A stretch of 64,000 nucleotides of DNA from Verrucosispora sp. NA02020 (GTDB lineage Bacteria > Actinomycetota > Actinomycetes > Mycobacteriales > Micromonosporaceae): positions 3,348,001 to 3,412,000 of the forward strand of contig NZ_CP054923.1 of assembly GCF_013364215.1 (NCBI RefSeq), in the 5' to 3' direction. The position numbers were made by a program, and so were the translations under genes. The notes under the pieces were generated by a model, which did not search any database, was not told the origin of the DNA, and worked only from the letters and a program-made list of their open reading frames with translations. Shown piece by piece: positions 9,110 to 17,591 of the stretch (position 1 is the first letter of the stretch; each line of letters starts with the position of its first letter).

Positions 9110-10080
9110 CCACCCGCGCGCTGCTGCCCGCCCGACGCCCGGTGCCCGGGGTGTTCGTGGCCCTCGCCCTCACCCTCACCATCGGCTGGCTCGTCGTCCT
9201 GCTCGACGGCGGTCAACTCGTCAACCAGTCGACGACGGTGAGCCTGCTGCACGTCGCCGCCGGACTGGGCTTCGTCGCCGTCGGGCAGACCCTGGTCATC
9301 CTCGGCGGCTCGCTGGACCTCTCCGTCGCGTACGTGGTCAGCCTGAGCACGCTGGTCGCCGCCGAGACGATGGCCGGTCGGGACAGCGCGATGCTGCCCG
9401 CGATCGGCCTGACGCTGCTGGTCTGCGCCGGGATCGGGCTGCTCAACGGCCTGCTCGTCACCGCCGGGCGGATCAACGCGTTCATCGCGACGCTCGGCGT
9501 CGGGCTGCTGCTCAAGGGATACCTCGACAACGGGTACGCCGGACCGGCCGGCAGCACCTCACCGACCCTCGTGCAGACCCTCGGCTACCAGCGCGTCGGG
9601 CCGGTGCCGGTGGCCTTCCTGCTGCTGCTCCTGGTGGCCGGGGCGGCCTGGTTCGCGCTCGCCCGGACCAGGTTCGGCCACCATCTGCTCGCCGTCGGCG
9701 GTGACGAGGAGGTCGCCCGGCTCTCCGGGGTACGCACCGACCGGGTGCGGGTCACCGCGCACGTGCTCTGCTCGCTCTGCGCCGGAATCGCCGGCATCTA
9801 TCTCGCCAGCCGGCTCGGCTCGGGTGCGCCCCGGGTCGGCTCGGAGGGCCTCTACGACCTGGAGTCGATCGCCGCCGTGGTGATCGGCGGCACCGCGCTG
9901 GCCGGCGGCCGGGGCGGCGTGATCGGCACGGTCGGCGGCGTGCTGCTGCTCGCCACCATCGACGCCGTCTTCAACCAGCTCGCCGTCGACGCGTTCGCCA
10001 AGCAGGTGGTCCGGGGCGTGATCATCATCGCGGCGGTGGCCGTCTACGCCCGCCGGAGCATGCGGAAGGCGGCCGGGTGA
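9106..10080 (+). CDS. Ribose-type sugar ABC transporter permease (RbsC-like), first copy
   Basis: This 324-residue membrane protein starts at a GTG overlapping the ATPase stop by 4 bases. It has the BPD_transp_2 fold with about eight to ten hydrophobic segments, including VGQTLVILGGSLDLSV, the conserved region that lines the pathway in RbsC-like proteins. C-terminal LESIAAVVIGGTALAGGRGG is the family's conserved cytoplasmic loop. It probably forms a heterodimer with the next permease. The operon order ATPase-permease-permease-binding protein suits a pentose, branched sugar or rare hexose. Confidence 0.93.
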   Translation: MTTRALLPARRPVPGVFVALALTLTIGWLVVLLDGGQLVNQSTTVSLLHVAAGLGFVAVGQTLVILGGSLDLSVAYVVSLSTLVAAETMAGRDSAMLPAIGLTLLVCAGIGLLNGLLVTAGRINAFIATLGVGLLLKGYLDNGYAGPAGSTSPTLVQTLGYQRVGPVPVAFLLLLLVAGAAWFALARTRFGHHLLAVGGDEEVARLSGVRTDRVRVTAHVLCSLCAGIAGIYLASRLGSGAPRVGSEGLYDLESIAAVVIGGTALAGGRGGVIGTVGGVLLLATIDAVFNQLAVDAFAKQVVRGVIIIAAVAVYARRSMRKAAG

Positions 10081-11060
10081 GCACGCAGACCCTCCGGCGT
10101 CGGCTCGCGCCGGCGCAGTGGACCCGGCCCGGTGGCCTGGCACCGATCCTCGCGATCCTGGTGGTGCTGCTGGTCCTGATCACCGTCCGCCAGCCCGACT
10201 TCCTCAGCCCGCCGTCGCTGTTGTCGTTCCTCGGCCGCTCGGCGCCGATCATCCTGCTCGCCGCCGGTCAGTACTTCGTGATCGTCTGCGGCGAGTTCGA
10301 CCTCTCCGTCGGCGCCCTGGTCACCGCGCAGGTGGTGGTGGCCGCCCGGCTGATCGACAGCGACCCGACGCGGACCTGGCCGGTGGTGCTGGTGCTGCTC
10401 GCCGGCGGCGCACTCGTCGGACTGGTCAACGGCCTGGTCACCACCCGGCTCGGGGTGCCCTCGTTCGTCACCACCCTCGGCATGTTCCTGATCCTCGTCG
10501 GCGCGGTCTACCTCTGGTCCGACGGGGCGCCGAAGGGCGGGCTCACCGAGGAGTTCCGGCAGTACGGCCGGCGCGCCTTCGAGGACGTGCCGCTGCTCGG
10601 CCGAGTCCCGTACGCGCTGGTGATCCTGGTGGTCGTCGCCACGGTGGCGGTGCTGCTGACCCGCGCCGACTTCGGGCGGATCCTGGTCGCCGTCGGCGAC
10701 AACCCGCGCACCGCCGGGCTCAGCGGGGTACGCGTGTGGCGTACCCGCACCGCCGCCTTCGTCCTCAGCGGCCTCGCGGCGGCGGTCGCGGCGATCCTGA
10801 TCGGCGGCTACAGCGGGGTCTCCTTCCAGGCCGGTGCCGGCCTGGAGTTCGGTGCCATCACCGCCGTCGTCCTCGGCGGTGTGGCGCTGGGCGGCGGCCG
10901 GGGCTCGGTCGTCGGCGCGATGCTCGGCGCCACCACCCTCGAACTGCTCTTCGCGCTCATGAACTTCTACGGCATCTCGGGCGCGCTCCGACCGGCGGTC
11001 CAGGGCGCCATCATCCTGGTCGCCGTGGCGGTCGCGGCCCGACGTTCCACGTCCAGATAA
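10077..11060 (+). CDS. Ribose-type sugar ABC transporter permease (RbsC-like), second copy
   Basis: This is the second permease, 327 residues, whose GTG overlaps the previous stop by 4 bases. The same family landmarks are visible: ILLAAGQYFVIVCGEFDLSVGA near residues 58-79 and FGAITAVVLGGVALGGGRGS near the C-terminus. Two non-identical permeases are typical of actinobacterial importers for rhamnose-, arabinose- or autoinducer-like sugars, whereas enteric ribose systems use one. The stop lies 11 bases before the binding-protein gene. Confidence 0.93.
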   Translation: MSTQTLRRRLAPAQWTRPGGLAPILAILVVLLVLITVRQPDFLSPPSLLSFLGRSAPIILLAAGQYFVIVCGEFDLSVGALVTAQVVVAARLIDSDPTRTWPVVLVLLAGGALVGLVNGLVTTRLGVPSFVTTLGMFLILVGAVYLWSDGAPKGGLTEEFRQYGRRAFEDVPLLGRVPYALVILVVVATVAVLLTRADFGRILVAVGDNPRTAGLSGVRVWRTRTAAFVLSGLAAAVAAILIGGYSGVSFQAGAGLEFGAITAVVLGGVALGGGRGSVVGAMLGATTLELLFALMNFYGISGALRPAVQGAIILVAVAVAARRSTSR

Positions 11061-11071
11061 AGGGGATCCCG

Positions 11072-12256
11072 ATGAAACGCTCTCTCGCCGCGCTCGGCGC
11101 GGTGACACTGCTCGCCCTCGCCGGCTGCGCCACCGACCAACCGGTCGCGAACCCGTCCGGTGCCTCGTCCGCGCCCGCCGGGGCCGGCACCGGCGAACAG
11201 TCCTCCTTCTTCGAGCAGGCCGCCTACGACGCCGAGCTGGCCCTGTTGCAGGCCACGCCGACCGGCCCGGCGGACAAACCGTGGGAGCAGGCGCTCGACC
11301 CGGCGATGGTGGACACCGCCTCCTACAAGAAGGCCGGGCCGCACCGCATCTGCTTCTCCAACGCGGCGCTGAACAACCCCTGGCGTCAGGTCGGCTACAA
11401 GACCATGCAGGCCGAGGTGGCCGCACAGGGGGACCGGATCGCCGAGTTCGTGCACGTGGAGGCCGAAGGTAAGGACCAGAAGCAGATCGCCGACATCAAC
11501 GACCTGCTCGGCCGCGACTGCGACGCCCTGATCGTCTCGCCGAACACCACCGCCACCCTCACCCCGGCGGTGGAGGCCGCCTGCCGCACCGGCCTGCCGG
11601 TGATCGTCTTCGACCGTGGTGTCGACACGGACTGCCCGGTGACGTTCATCAACCCCATCGGCGGGTACGGCTTCGGTCACGTGGGCGCCGAGTTCGTCAG
11701 CCAGCGGATGAAGCCCGGCGGCAAGCTGCTCGCGCTGCGCATCCTGCCCGGCGTCGACGTGCTGGAGACGCGCTGGGCGGCGGCGAAGGTCGCGTTCGAC
11801 AAGGCGGGCGTCGACGTCGTCGGCGTCGAGTTCACCGACGGCGACCCGGCCAAGACCAAGAAGATCGTCGACGACTACCTCCAGCGGTACGGCACCATCG
11901 ACGGCGTCTGGATGGACGCCGGAGCGGTCGCCGTCGCGGCGGTGGAGGCGTTCCAGGACGCCGGCAAGCCGGTGCCGCCGATCAACGGCGAGGACCAGCT
12001 CGACTTCCTCAAGGTCTGGAAGGAGGCCGGGCTCACCGCCATCGCGCCGACCTACCCGACCTACCAGTGGCGCACGCCGATCATCGCCGCCCTGCGGATC
12101 CTCGACGGTGAGCAGGTCTCCAAGCCGTGGAAGCTGCCGCAGCCGACCATCACGCAGGAGAACCTGGACAGCTACCTCGACCCGGACATGCCGCCGCTGC
12201 ACTACGCGATGTGCGGCTGCACCGACCTGCCCGGGTACCCCCAGCGCTGGAAGTAG
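11072..12256 (+). CDS. Sugar-binding lipoprotein of the ribose-type ABC importer
   Basis: This 394-residue protein starts MKRSLAALG and has a clear lipobox (LALAGC, Cys at about residue 18), so it should be a lipid-anchored extracellular binding protein. A Ser/Ala/Gly linker follows. The periplasmic-binding-protein type 1 fold begins around HRICFSNAALNNPWRQVGYK; the region DCDALIVSPNTTATLTPAVE and a later DRGVDTDCPV also fit RbsB-like proteins. It captures the sugar for the two upstream permeases. The next gene starts 7 bases after its stop, linking uptake to the first catabolic step. Confidence 0.92.
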   Translation: MKRSLAALGAVTLLALAGCATDQPVANPSGASSAPAGAGTGEQSSFFEQAAYDAELALLQATPTGPADKPWEQALDPAMVDTASYKKAGPHRICFSNAALNNPWRQVGYKTMQAEVAAQGDRIAEFVHVEAEGKDQKQIADINDLLGRDCDALIVSPNTTATLTPAVEAACRTGLPVIVFDRGVDTDCPVTFINPIGGYGFGHVGAEFVSQRMKPGGKLLALRILPGVDVLETRWAAAKVAFDKAGVDVVGVEFTDGDPAKTKKIVDDYLQRYGTIDGVWMDAGAVAVAAVEAFQDAGKPVPPINGEDQLDFLKVWKEAGLTAIAPTYPTYQWRTPIIAALRILDGEQVSKPWKLPQPTITQENLDSYLDPDMPPLHYAMCGCTDLPGYPQRWK

Positions 12257-12262
12257 GCCCCG

Positions 12263-13114
12263 GTGTACGAGATCGGCGTCAACCCCTGGGTGTGGACCTC
12301 ACCGGTCGACGACGCGGCCCTGGCCGAACTGGTGCCCCGGATCGCCGGCTTCGGCTTCGACGCGGTCGAGCTGCCGATCGAGCAGCCCGGGGACTGGGAC
12401 CCGGTCCGGACCCGGGACCTGCTCGCGGCACACGGGCTGAGCGCCGCCGGCGTCTGCGCGGTCACCCCGCCCGGCCGGGACCTCGTCGACGCCGCACCGG
12501 CGGTGGTGGCGGCCACCGTGGCGTACCTCAAGGGCTGTGTGGACAGCGCGGCGGCCGTCGGCGCGCCGAGCGTCGGCGGTCCGGTCTACGCCTCGGTGGG
12601 CCGGACCTGGCGGATGACGGCGGCCGAACGCGTCGCCTGCTACGCGGACTTCCGCCGGGCCCTGGCCCCGGTCGCCGAGTACGCCGGTACGCGGGGCGTC
12701 TCCATCGGGGTGGAGGCGCTCAACCGGTACGAGACGAGCGTGGTCAACACGATCGACCAGGCGGTGGACCTGATCGACGGTCTGCCGTCGAACGTCGGCC
12801 TGATGATCGACACGTACCACATGAACATCGAGGAGGCCGACCCGTACGCCGCGCTTGCCGTCGCCGGCCAGTACATCAAGCACGTCCAGGTCAGTGGCAC
12901 CAACCGGGGCGCTCCCGGCAGCGACCACCTGGACTGGCCGCGCCTGTTCGCGGTGCTGGCCGGCACCGGCTACCGGGGTGCGGTCTGCATCGAGTCGTTC
13001 ACCGCCGAGAACGAGACGATCGCCACCGCCGCGTCCATCTGGCGGCCCCTCGCCCCGTCGCCGGACCGGCTCGCCCTCGACGGCCTGGCCTACCTGCGCG
13101 GGCTCCTGGGCTGA
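12263..13114 (+). CDS. Sugar phosphate isomerase/epimerase family protein (D-psicose/tagatose 3-epimerase-like)
   Basis: This 283-residue TIM-barrel protein of the AP_endonuc_2 family starts at GTG 12263. Metal-ligand regions typical of ketose 3-epimerases are visible: IGVEALNRYETSVVNT (Glu), GLMIDTYHMNIEE (Asp, His) and CIESFTAEN (Glu). The EALNR(Y/F)E motif is characteristic of D-tagatose/D-psicose 3-epimerases and hydroxypyruvate isomerase-like enzymes. As last gene of the importer operon it probably interconverts the imported ketose or a derivative. The precise sugar is not determinable from sequence. Confidence 0.85.
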   Translation: MYEIGVNPWVWTSPVDDAALAELVPRIAGFGFDAVELPIEQPGDWDPVRTRDLLAAHGLSAAGVCAVTPPGRDLVDAAPAVVAATVAYLKGCVDSAAAVGAPSVGGPVYASVGRTWRMTAAERVACYADFRRALAPVAEYAGTRGVSIGVEALNRYETSVVNTIDQAVDLIDGLPSNVGLMIDTYHMNIEEADPYAALAVAGQYIKHVQVSGTNRGAPGSDHLDWPRLFAVLAGTGYRGAVCIESFTAENETIATAASIWRPLAPSPDRLALDGLAYLRGLLG

Positions 13115-13186
13115 GCCGGCCACCACCCCCGCACGGCCACCACCCGCACGATCACCACCACCCGTCCCAGCCGAAGGAGACCTCCC

Positions 13187-15580
13187 GTGTCCGGACCGCC
13201 TCGTCCCTCCACACCCCGCCGGGTGCTGGCCGCAGTGACCACGGTGGCGCTGACCAGCGTACTCACCGCCACCGTCGTGGCCACCTCCGCCGCCCCGGCC
13301 CTCGCCGCCACCACCACCCTCTACGCCTCGCCGACGGGCAGCGGCAGCACGTGCAGCGCCGCCGCGCCGTGTTCGTTGACCGGCGCGCAGACCGCCGTCC
13401 GTGCCCTGAACAGCGCGATGTCCGGCGACATCGTGGTGCAACTGGCCGACGGGACCTACCGGCTCACCGCGCCGCTGCGCTTCACCGCCGCCGACTCCGG
13501 CACCAACGGATACCGCGTGCTGTGGCAGGCCGCCCCGTCGGCCCGCCCGGTGATCAGCGGCGCCCGCGCGGTCACCGGCTGGTCCCTCGTGGACGCCGGA
13601 CGCAACATCTGGCGGGCCAACGTCGGCGCCGGACTGGACAGCCGGCAGCTCTACGTCGACGGTGCCGTCGCCACCCGGGCGCGTACCCAGGTCAACCGGG
13701 CCGACTTCACCGCCGACAGCACCGGGATGCGGTTCACCAGCAGCGCGCTGGGCTACCTCAACAACCTGGCCAACCAGAGCCGCATCCAGATGGAGAGCGT
13801 CAACTCGTTCACCGACCGGTACGTGTCGGTGCAGAGCATCAGTGGCAACCAGATCCGGATGCAGCAACCCGGCTGGAGCAACAACAACTTCGGGTACGAC
13901 ACCTTCACCAGCCCGCACCGGGCCGGGCCGTTGTACCTGAGCAACGCCTACGAGTTCCTGGACACGCCGGGGGAGTGGTATCTGGACCCGGGGAGCGGGG
14001 CCCTCTCCTACATCCCGCTGGCCGGGCAGAACATGAGCACCGCCCGGGTGGAGCTGCCGACGGTGCAGTCCCTGATCCAGATCGGCGGCACGTACGCGGC
14101 CCCGGCCCACCACATCACGTTCAGCGGGGTCACCGTGACCGGCACGAGCTGGCTCGGCGCCAGCAGCGCGCAGGGCTACGTCGACCAGCAGACCGGCGCG
14201 TACATCGCCGGCAACTGGAGCTGGCCCGCCTTCACCTCCTGCCACAACGGCTGCCCGCAGTTCGAGGCCACCCGCCCGAACTGGCAGCAGATGCCGGCCG
14301 CCGTGCAGATCTCGGCCGCCAACAACGTCACCTTCACCGACTCCTCGTTCGTCAACCTCGGTCAGACCGCCATCGGGATCGGCAACGACGCCAACGCCCA
14401 TGGCAGCGGCGTCGGCCTCGGGGCCAGCACCATCACCATCACCCGGTCCGAGATCGCCCGCAACGTCGCCGGTGGCATCGTCGTCGGTGGCGTACGCGCC
14501 GACGCCCACCACCCCAGCGACCAGCGCATGGTCAACCGGGACATCACCATCAGCAACAATCGGCTGCACGACCTGGGCATCGAGTACCGGGGCATCGTCT
14601 CGGTGCTGACCACCTACGTCACCAACTCCACCGTCTCGTACAACGAGGTCTACAACATGCCGTACACCGGCATGTCCGTCGGGTACGGCTGGGGCTCCAA
14701 CGACGCCGGGGGCAGCAACCACTACGCCGACCGGGGGCTGTACAACTACCAGCCGCGCTACAGCACCGCCACCACCGCGTCCAACAACCGGGTCATCGGC
14801 AACTACGTGCACGACGTCATGCAGCAGATGAACGACGGCGGCTGCATCTACACCCTGTCGGCGAATCCGGGCGGACTGATCGCCGACAACTACTGCCTGC
14901 GGACCAACGGCCACTTCGGGCTCTATTTCGACGAGGGCTCCCGCTACTTCACCGCCCGCAACAACGTCTTCTCGTCGACCGGCACCTGGGCCACCGCCAA
15001 CTACTGGTACGCCGAGAACATGGGCAACTTCACCGTCACCAACAACTGGTCGACCAACGGCAGCAGCAACGTCACCAACGGCGATCGCGGCAACGTGGTC
15101 AACGGCAACGTGACGGTGAGCAACAACAACTGGCCCGCCGGGGCGCAGGCGGTGATGGCGGCGGCCGGTCCGCAGAGCGGCGGCGGCCAGCAGAACGTCC
15201 TACTCGTCGGCGGGCAGTCCGGTCGCTGCCTGGAGATCGGCGGATCGAGCACCACCAACGGCACGCAGGCCCAGCTCTGGGACTGTCACGGCGGCACCAA
15301 CCAGCGCTTCACGTACACCGCCGCCCGGCAACTCGTGGTGTACGGCACCAAGTGCCTCGACGCGTCCGGTCAGGGCACCGCGAACGGCACCCTGGCGATC
15401 ATCTGGGACTGCAACGGGCAGGTCAACCAGCAGTGGACGGTCAACCCGAACGGCACGATCACCGGCGCCCAGTCCGGGCTCTGTCTCGACGCCAGCGGGA
15501 ACGGCACCGCGAACGGCACGAAGGTGCACCTCTGGGCCTGCCACGGCGGCACGAACCAGCAGTGGAACCTGCGTAGCTGA
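13187..15580 (+). CDS. Secreted right-handed beta-helix protein with C-terminal ricin-B lectin
   Basis: The GTG start follows GGAG (in aaggagacctcccgtg). A long Sec signal of roughly 40 residues ends near PALAATTTLYASPTG, giving a 797-residue precursor. The body (about 45-660) has the repeating Asn/Val/Ser pattern of a pectate-lyase-like beta-helix, with segments such as NVTFTDSSFVNLGQT and RDITISNNRLHDLGI; such folds carry lyases, glycosidases or epimerases acting on polysaccharides. Residues about 665-797 are a ricin-type beta-trefoil with CLEIGG/CLDASG and CHGGTNQ(Q/R) repeats. It lies 72 bases after the importer operon and may generate its substrate outside the cell. Confidence 0.87.
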   Translation: MSGPPRPSTPRRVLAAVTTVALTSVLTATVVATSAAPALAATTTLYASPTGSGSTCSAAAPCSLTGAQTAVRALNSAMSGDIVVQLADGTYRLTAPLRFTAADSGTNGYRVLWQAAPSARPVISGARAVTGWSLVDAGRNIWRANVGAGLDSRQLYVDGAVATRARTQVNRADFTADSTGMRFTSSALGYLNNLANQSRIQMESVNSFTDRYVSVQSISGNQIRMQQPGWSNNNFGYDTFTSPHRAGPLYLSNAYEFLDTPGEWYLDPGSGALSYIPLAGQNMSTARVELPTVQSLIQIGGTYAAPAHHITFSGVTVTGTSWLGASSAQGYVDQQTGAYIAGNWSWPAFTSCHNGCPQFEATRPNWQQMPAAVQISAANNVTFTDSSFVNLGQTAIGIGNDANAHGSGVGLGASTITITRSEIARNVAGGIVVGGVRADAHHPSDQRMVNRDITISNNRLHDLGIEYRGIVSVLTTYVTNSTVSYNEVYNMPYTGMSVGYGWGSNDAGGSNHYADRGLYNYQPRYSTATTASNNRVIGNYVHDVMQQMNDGGCIYTLSANPGGLIADNYCLRTNGHFGLYFDEGSRYFTARNNVFSSTGTWATANYWYAENMGNFTVTNNWSTNGSSNVTNGDRGNVVNGNVTVSNNNWPAGAQAVMAAAGPQSGGGQQNVLLVGGQSGRCLEIGGSSTTNGTQAQLWDCHGGTNQRFTYTAARQLVVYGTKCLDASGQGTANGTLAIIWDCNGQVNQQWTVNPNGTITGAQSGLCLDASGNGTANGTKVHLWACHGGTNQQWNLRS

Positions 15581-15584
15581 AGAC

Positions 15585-15620
15585 GTCGGGTGGGACGGGT
15601 CCGGCCCCGTCCCACCCGAC
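15585..15620. terminator. Terminator hairpin after the beta-helix gene
   Basis: A perfect 15-bp stem (15585-15599 with 15606-15620) closes a 6-base loop, 4 bases past the stop codon of the secreted protein. Confidence 0.7.
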
Positions 15621-15630
15621 CCCGGCCGAG

Positions 15631-15654
15631 GCCGGGCGGCACGTGCCGCCCGGC
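15631..15654. terminator. Terminator-like palindrome downstream of sodN
   Basis: A perfect 24-bp palindrome with CACGTG at its centre lies 6 bases beyond the stop of the minus-strand sodN. It probably ends that transcript and forms a bidirectional pair with the hairpin next to it. Confidence 0.5.
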
Positions 15655-15660
15655 TCACGG

Positions 15661-16065
15661 TCACTGCTTCTTGGTCTCCCAGAAGATGGTCGAGATCTCC
15701 TCGATCCGGGCCAGGAGCTGCTCGGCCACGGCCGGGTCCGCGGACCCCTTCGCGCCGCCGGCCCCGGCCAGCTTGGTCGCCTCGTTGAAGAGCCGGTGCA
15801 GATGCGGGTACGCCTCGAAGTGCGGAGCCTTGAAGTAGTCGGTCCACAGCACCCACAGGTGGTGCTTGACCAACTCGGCCCGCTGCTCCTTGATGATCAG
15901 CGAGCGGGTCCGGAACTCCGGGTCGTCGCTCGCCTGGTACTTCTCGCAGATCGCCTTGATCGACTCTGCCTCGATGCGGGCCTGGGCCGGGTCGTAGACC
16001 CCGCACGGCAGGTCGCAGTGGGCGCTCGCCACCGTGCGTGGCGTGAACAGACGTGACAGTCGCAT
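15661..16065 (-). CDS. sodN: Nickel-containing superoxide dismutase, precursor
   Basis: This 134-residue protein has the diagnostic nickel hook HCDLPCGVYDPAQ. After removal of the first 15 residues the new N-terminus would be His-Cys, and His1, Cys2 and Cys6 would bind Ni. The helical remainder (SLIIKEQRAELVKHHLWVLW) forms the four-helix bundle of the hexameric enzyme, which converts superoxide to oxygen and peroxide. GAAGGG six bases before the ATG supports the start. Streptomyces normally carry the maturation peptidase gene sodX directly downstream. Here the adjacent downstream gene converges from the other strand, so a SodX must be encoded elsewhere. Confidence 0.97.
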   Translation of the reverse strand: MRLSRLFTPRTVASAHCDLPCGVYDPAQARIEAESIKAICEKYQASDDPEFRTRSLIIKEQRAELVKHHLWVLWTDYFKAPHFEAYPHLHRLFNEATKLAGAGGAKGSADPAVAEQLLARIEEISTIFWETKKQ

Positions 16066-16310
16066 GGCTTGCCCTTCTCGGTTTCCTTCCCTCGAACGCT
16101 AAAACCTCAACCGCACGTCAGGTCAACGCGGCGGCCGGGAGACGATGATCACCGGTCGGCGGACACGATCAGGGGACCGGCCCTCGACGTCGAGGAGCTT
16201 TCGGCTTCTCCGCCCTAATGTCGACATCGCGTCCGATTCGTCCGCCCGGCGTCCCGGCCGGAGGTGGACACCGGCGCGTCCGCGCGGATCGGGAACCCTG
16301 GAGGCTGACG

Positions 16311-17234
16311 GTGGGCGACGACAGGACCGGTACGGAACTGGGCCGACGCCAGTTCGTCAGGCTCTCGGGAACGGTAGGCGCCACGGGCCTCCTGGGCCTG
16401 GTCGCGGCCGGTCGGGCGCGCGCCGACGGCGGCCCCGCCGACGGGGGAGGCCCCCCGGCGAACCCGGACGTCCCCGGTGCTCCGGGCGCCGCCGCCTGTC
16501 CCACGCCCTCCGCCCTCTGCGGTTACCCGAGCGACACCGGTGGTCGGTACGACCTGTGGGACCGGGTGCAGGTCTGCACCGGAGCGAAGCCCGGACCGCC
16601 GTTCCCACAGTGCCTGCGCACCACCGCGACGTACGTGGTCCTCAACGGCGGGTCCGGGTCCAACCACGACTACCTGCTCGTCCCGACCTGCCGTGTCAGC
16701 GGCATCGAGTGCCCGTTCATCACCACCGCCGCCGCCCCGAACTACTGGCTCGACGCGTGGCTGAACGCCCAACCCGGCCAGCCCGGACACGTGGTCTATC
16801 CACACGTCGGGCTCGGCATCAACTCGGCCGACCCGATGATCCGGCAGCAGGACCAACTCCACATCCACCTGGCCGGGATCCACTCGGGCATCCAGACCCA
16901 ACTACAGAACCACGACGCCGCGATCACCAACAACCCGGCCCGGTGGCGCGACCAGATCGTGCCGATCTGGGGGCTGACCAGCACCGGCGCCCCCGCCCCG
17001 CGCTCCTACCGGGTCCTGCACGTCGCCAACCTCAACGACAATCTCTTCCGCCTCCTGCTCGACAGCGTGGTACGACCGACCGGATCGACCATGGCGGCCC
17101 AGGCGATGGCGGTGACCCCACGCCTGATCGGCAACGGGGGCTTCTACGTCCTGAACAGCGAGCCGGGGCTGACCGTCCCGCCGGGCCAGCCCGGCGGCAC
17201 CGGCACCGTCGACTTCCTGCTCGCCTACGCGTGA
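16311..17234 (+). CDS. Tat-exported CDP-diacylglycerol pyrophosphatase-like protein
   Basis: The GTG at 16311 is chosen because GGAGG lies 6 bases upstream and it places a twin-arginine signal (GRRQFVRLSGTVGATGLLG) close to the N-terminus; an in-frame ATG at 16218 would add 31 basic residues. The 307-residue product has a Gly/Pro-rich linker after the signal and then a Cdh-like domain with VVLNGGSGSNHDYLLVP and QDQLHIHLAGIH, a histidine-triad-like catalytic motif. Family members hydrolyse CDP-diacylglycerol or related dinucleoside pyrophosphates. It appears monocistronic. Confidence 0.8.
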   Translation: MGDDRTGTELGRRQFVRLSGTVGATGLLGLVAAGRARADGGPADGGGPPANPDVPGAPGAAACPTPSALCGYPSDTGGRYDLWDRVQVCTGAKPGPPFPQCLRTTATYVVLNGGSGSNHDYLLVPTCRVSGIECPFITTAAAPNYWLDAWLNAQPGQPGHVVYPHVGLGINSADPMIRQQDQLHIHLAGIHSGIQTQLQNHDAAITNNPARWRDQIVPIWGLTSTGAPAPRSYRVLHVANLNDNLFRLLLDSVVRPTGSTMAAQAMAVTPRLIGNGGFYVLNSEPGLTVPPGQPGGTGTVDFLLAYA

Positions 17235-17264
17235 CCCGAGCGGTCGGGCACCTCGGCCACGATG

Positions 17265-17298
17265 TGTCGTGTCCGGCCCTGGGCGGCGGAACACGACA
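17265..17298 (+). terminator. Terminator hairpin after the CDP-DAG pyrophosphatase-like gene
   Basis: TGTCGTGT (17265-17272) pairs with ACACGACA (17291-17298). The stem is extended by CCG/CGG across a one-base bulge. It lies 31 bases after the stop. Confidence 0.5.
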
Positions 17299-17425
17299 TG
17301 CTACACCAGCCGCGGTGGTGTGCCGTGCGGAGCGGGACGCCCTCGCGCGGTGGGCGACAAGCGGTGCGAGCGGCCATTTCACGGGTTGACGCCACGGTCG
17401 AATCGGACCCATTCTGGCCGGGTGG

Positions 17426-17435
17426 TCACATGTGA
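17426..17435. promoter_or_regulatory. Candidate Crp/Fnr-type operator
   Basis: TCACATGTGA is a perfect palindrome upstream of the promoter of a Crp/Fnr-family gene. The half-sites are those of cyclic-nucleotide regulators, but in inverted order and without the usual spacer. Autoregulation is possible and unproven. Confidence 0.3.
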
Positions 17436-17591
17436 GGAACCGTTCGGTCCGCCGGAGCCGGTAAAACGCGCGACTGACGGGCGGCCGGGTGACTCGCTAG
17501 CGTATCAGGAACGGACGTCAAGATCATTGATGGTCCGGCGCGATCCCTGGGCACCCACCGCGCTGACGAGACATCGGGACGGTGAACGGAG

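Larger units (their letters stand above)
17235..17591. other. Intergenic region with terminator, palindrome and promoter
   Basis: This stretch of 357 bases has no supported gene. It contains the hairpin at 17265-17298, a TCACATGTGA palindrome at 17426-17435, and a plausible promoter with CTGACG (17474-17479), an 18-base gap and TAGCGT (17498-17503) for the downstream Crp/Fnr gene. Confidence 0.5.

Noticed and set aside
16218..16310. ATG 16218 as start of the CDP-DAG pyrophosphatase-like gene
   Set aside because: No ribosome binding site, and it would place the twin-arginine motif too far from the N-terminus.
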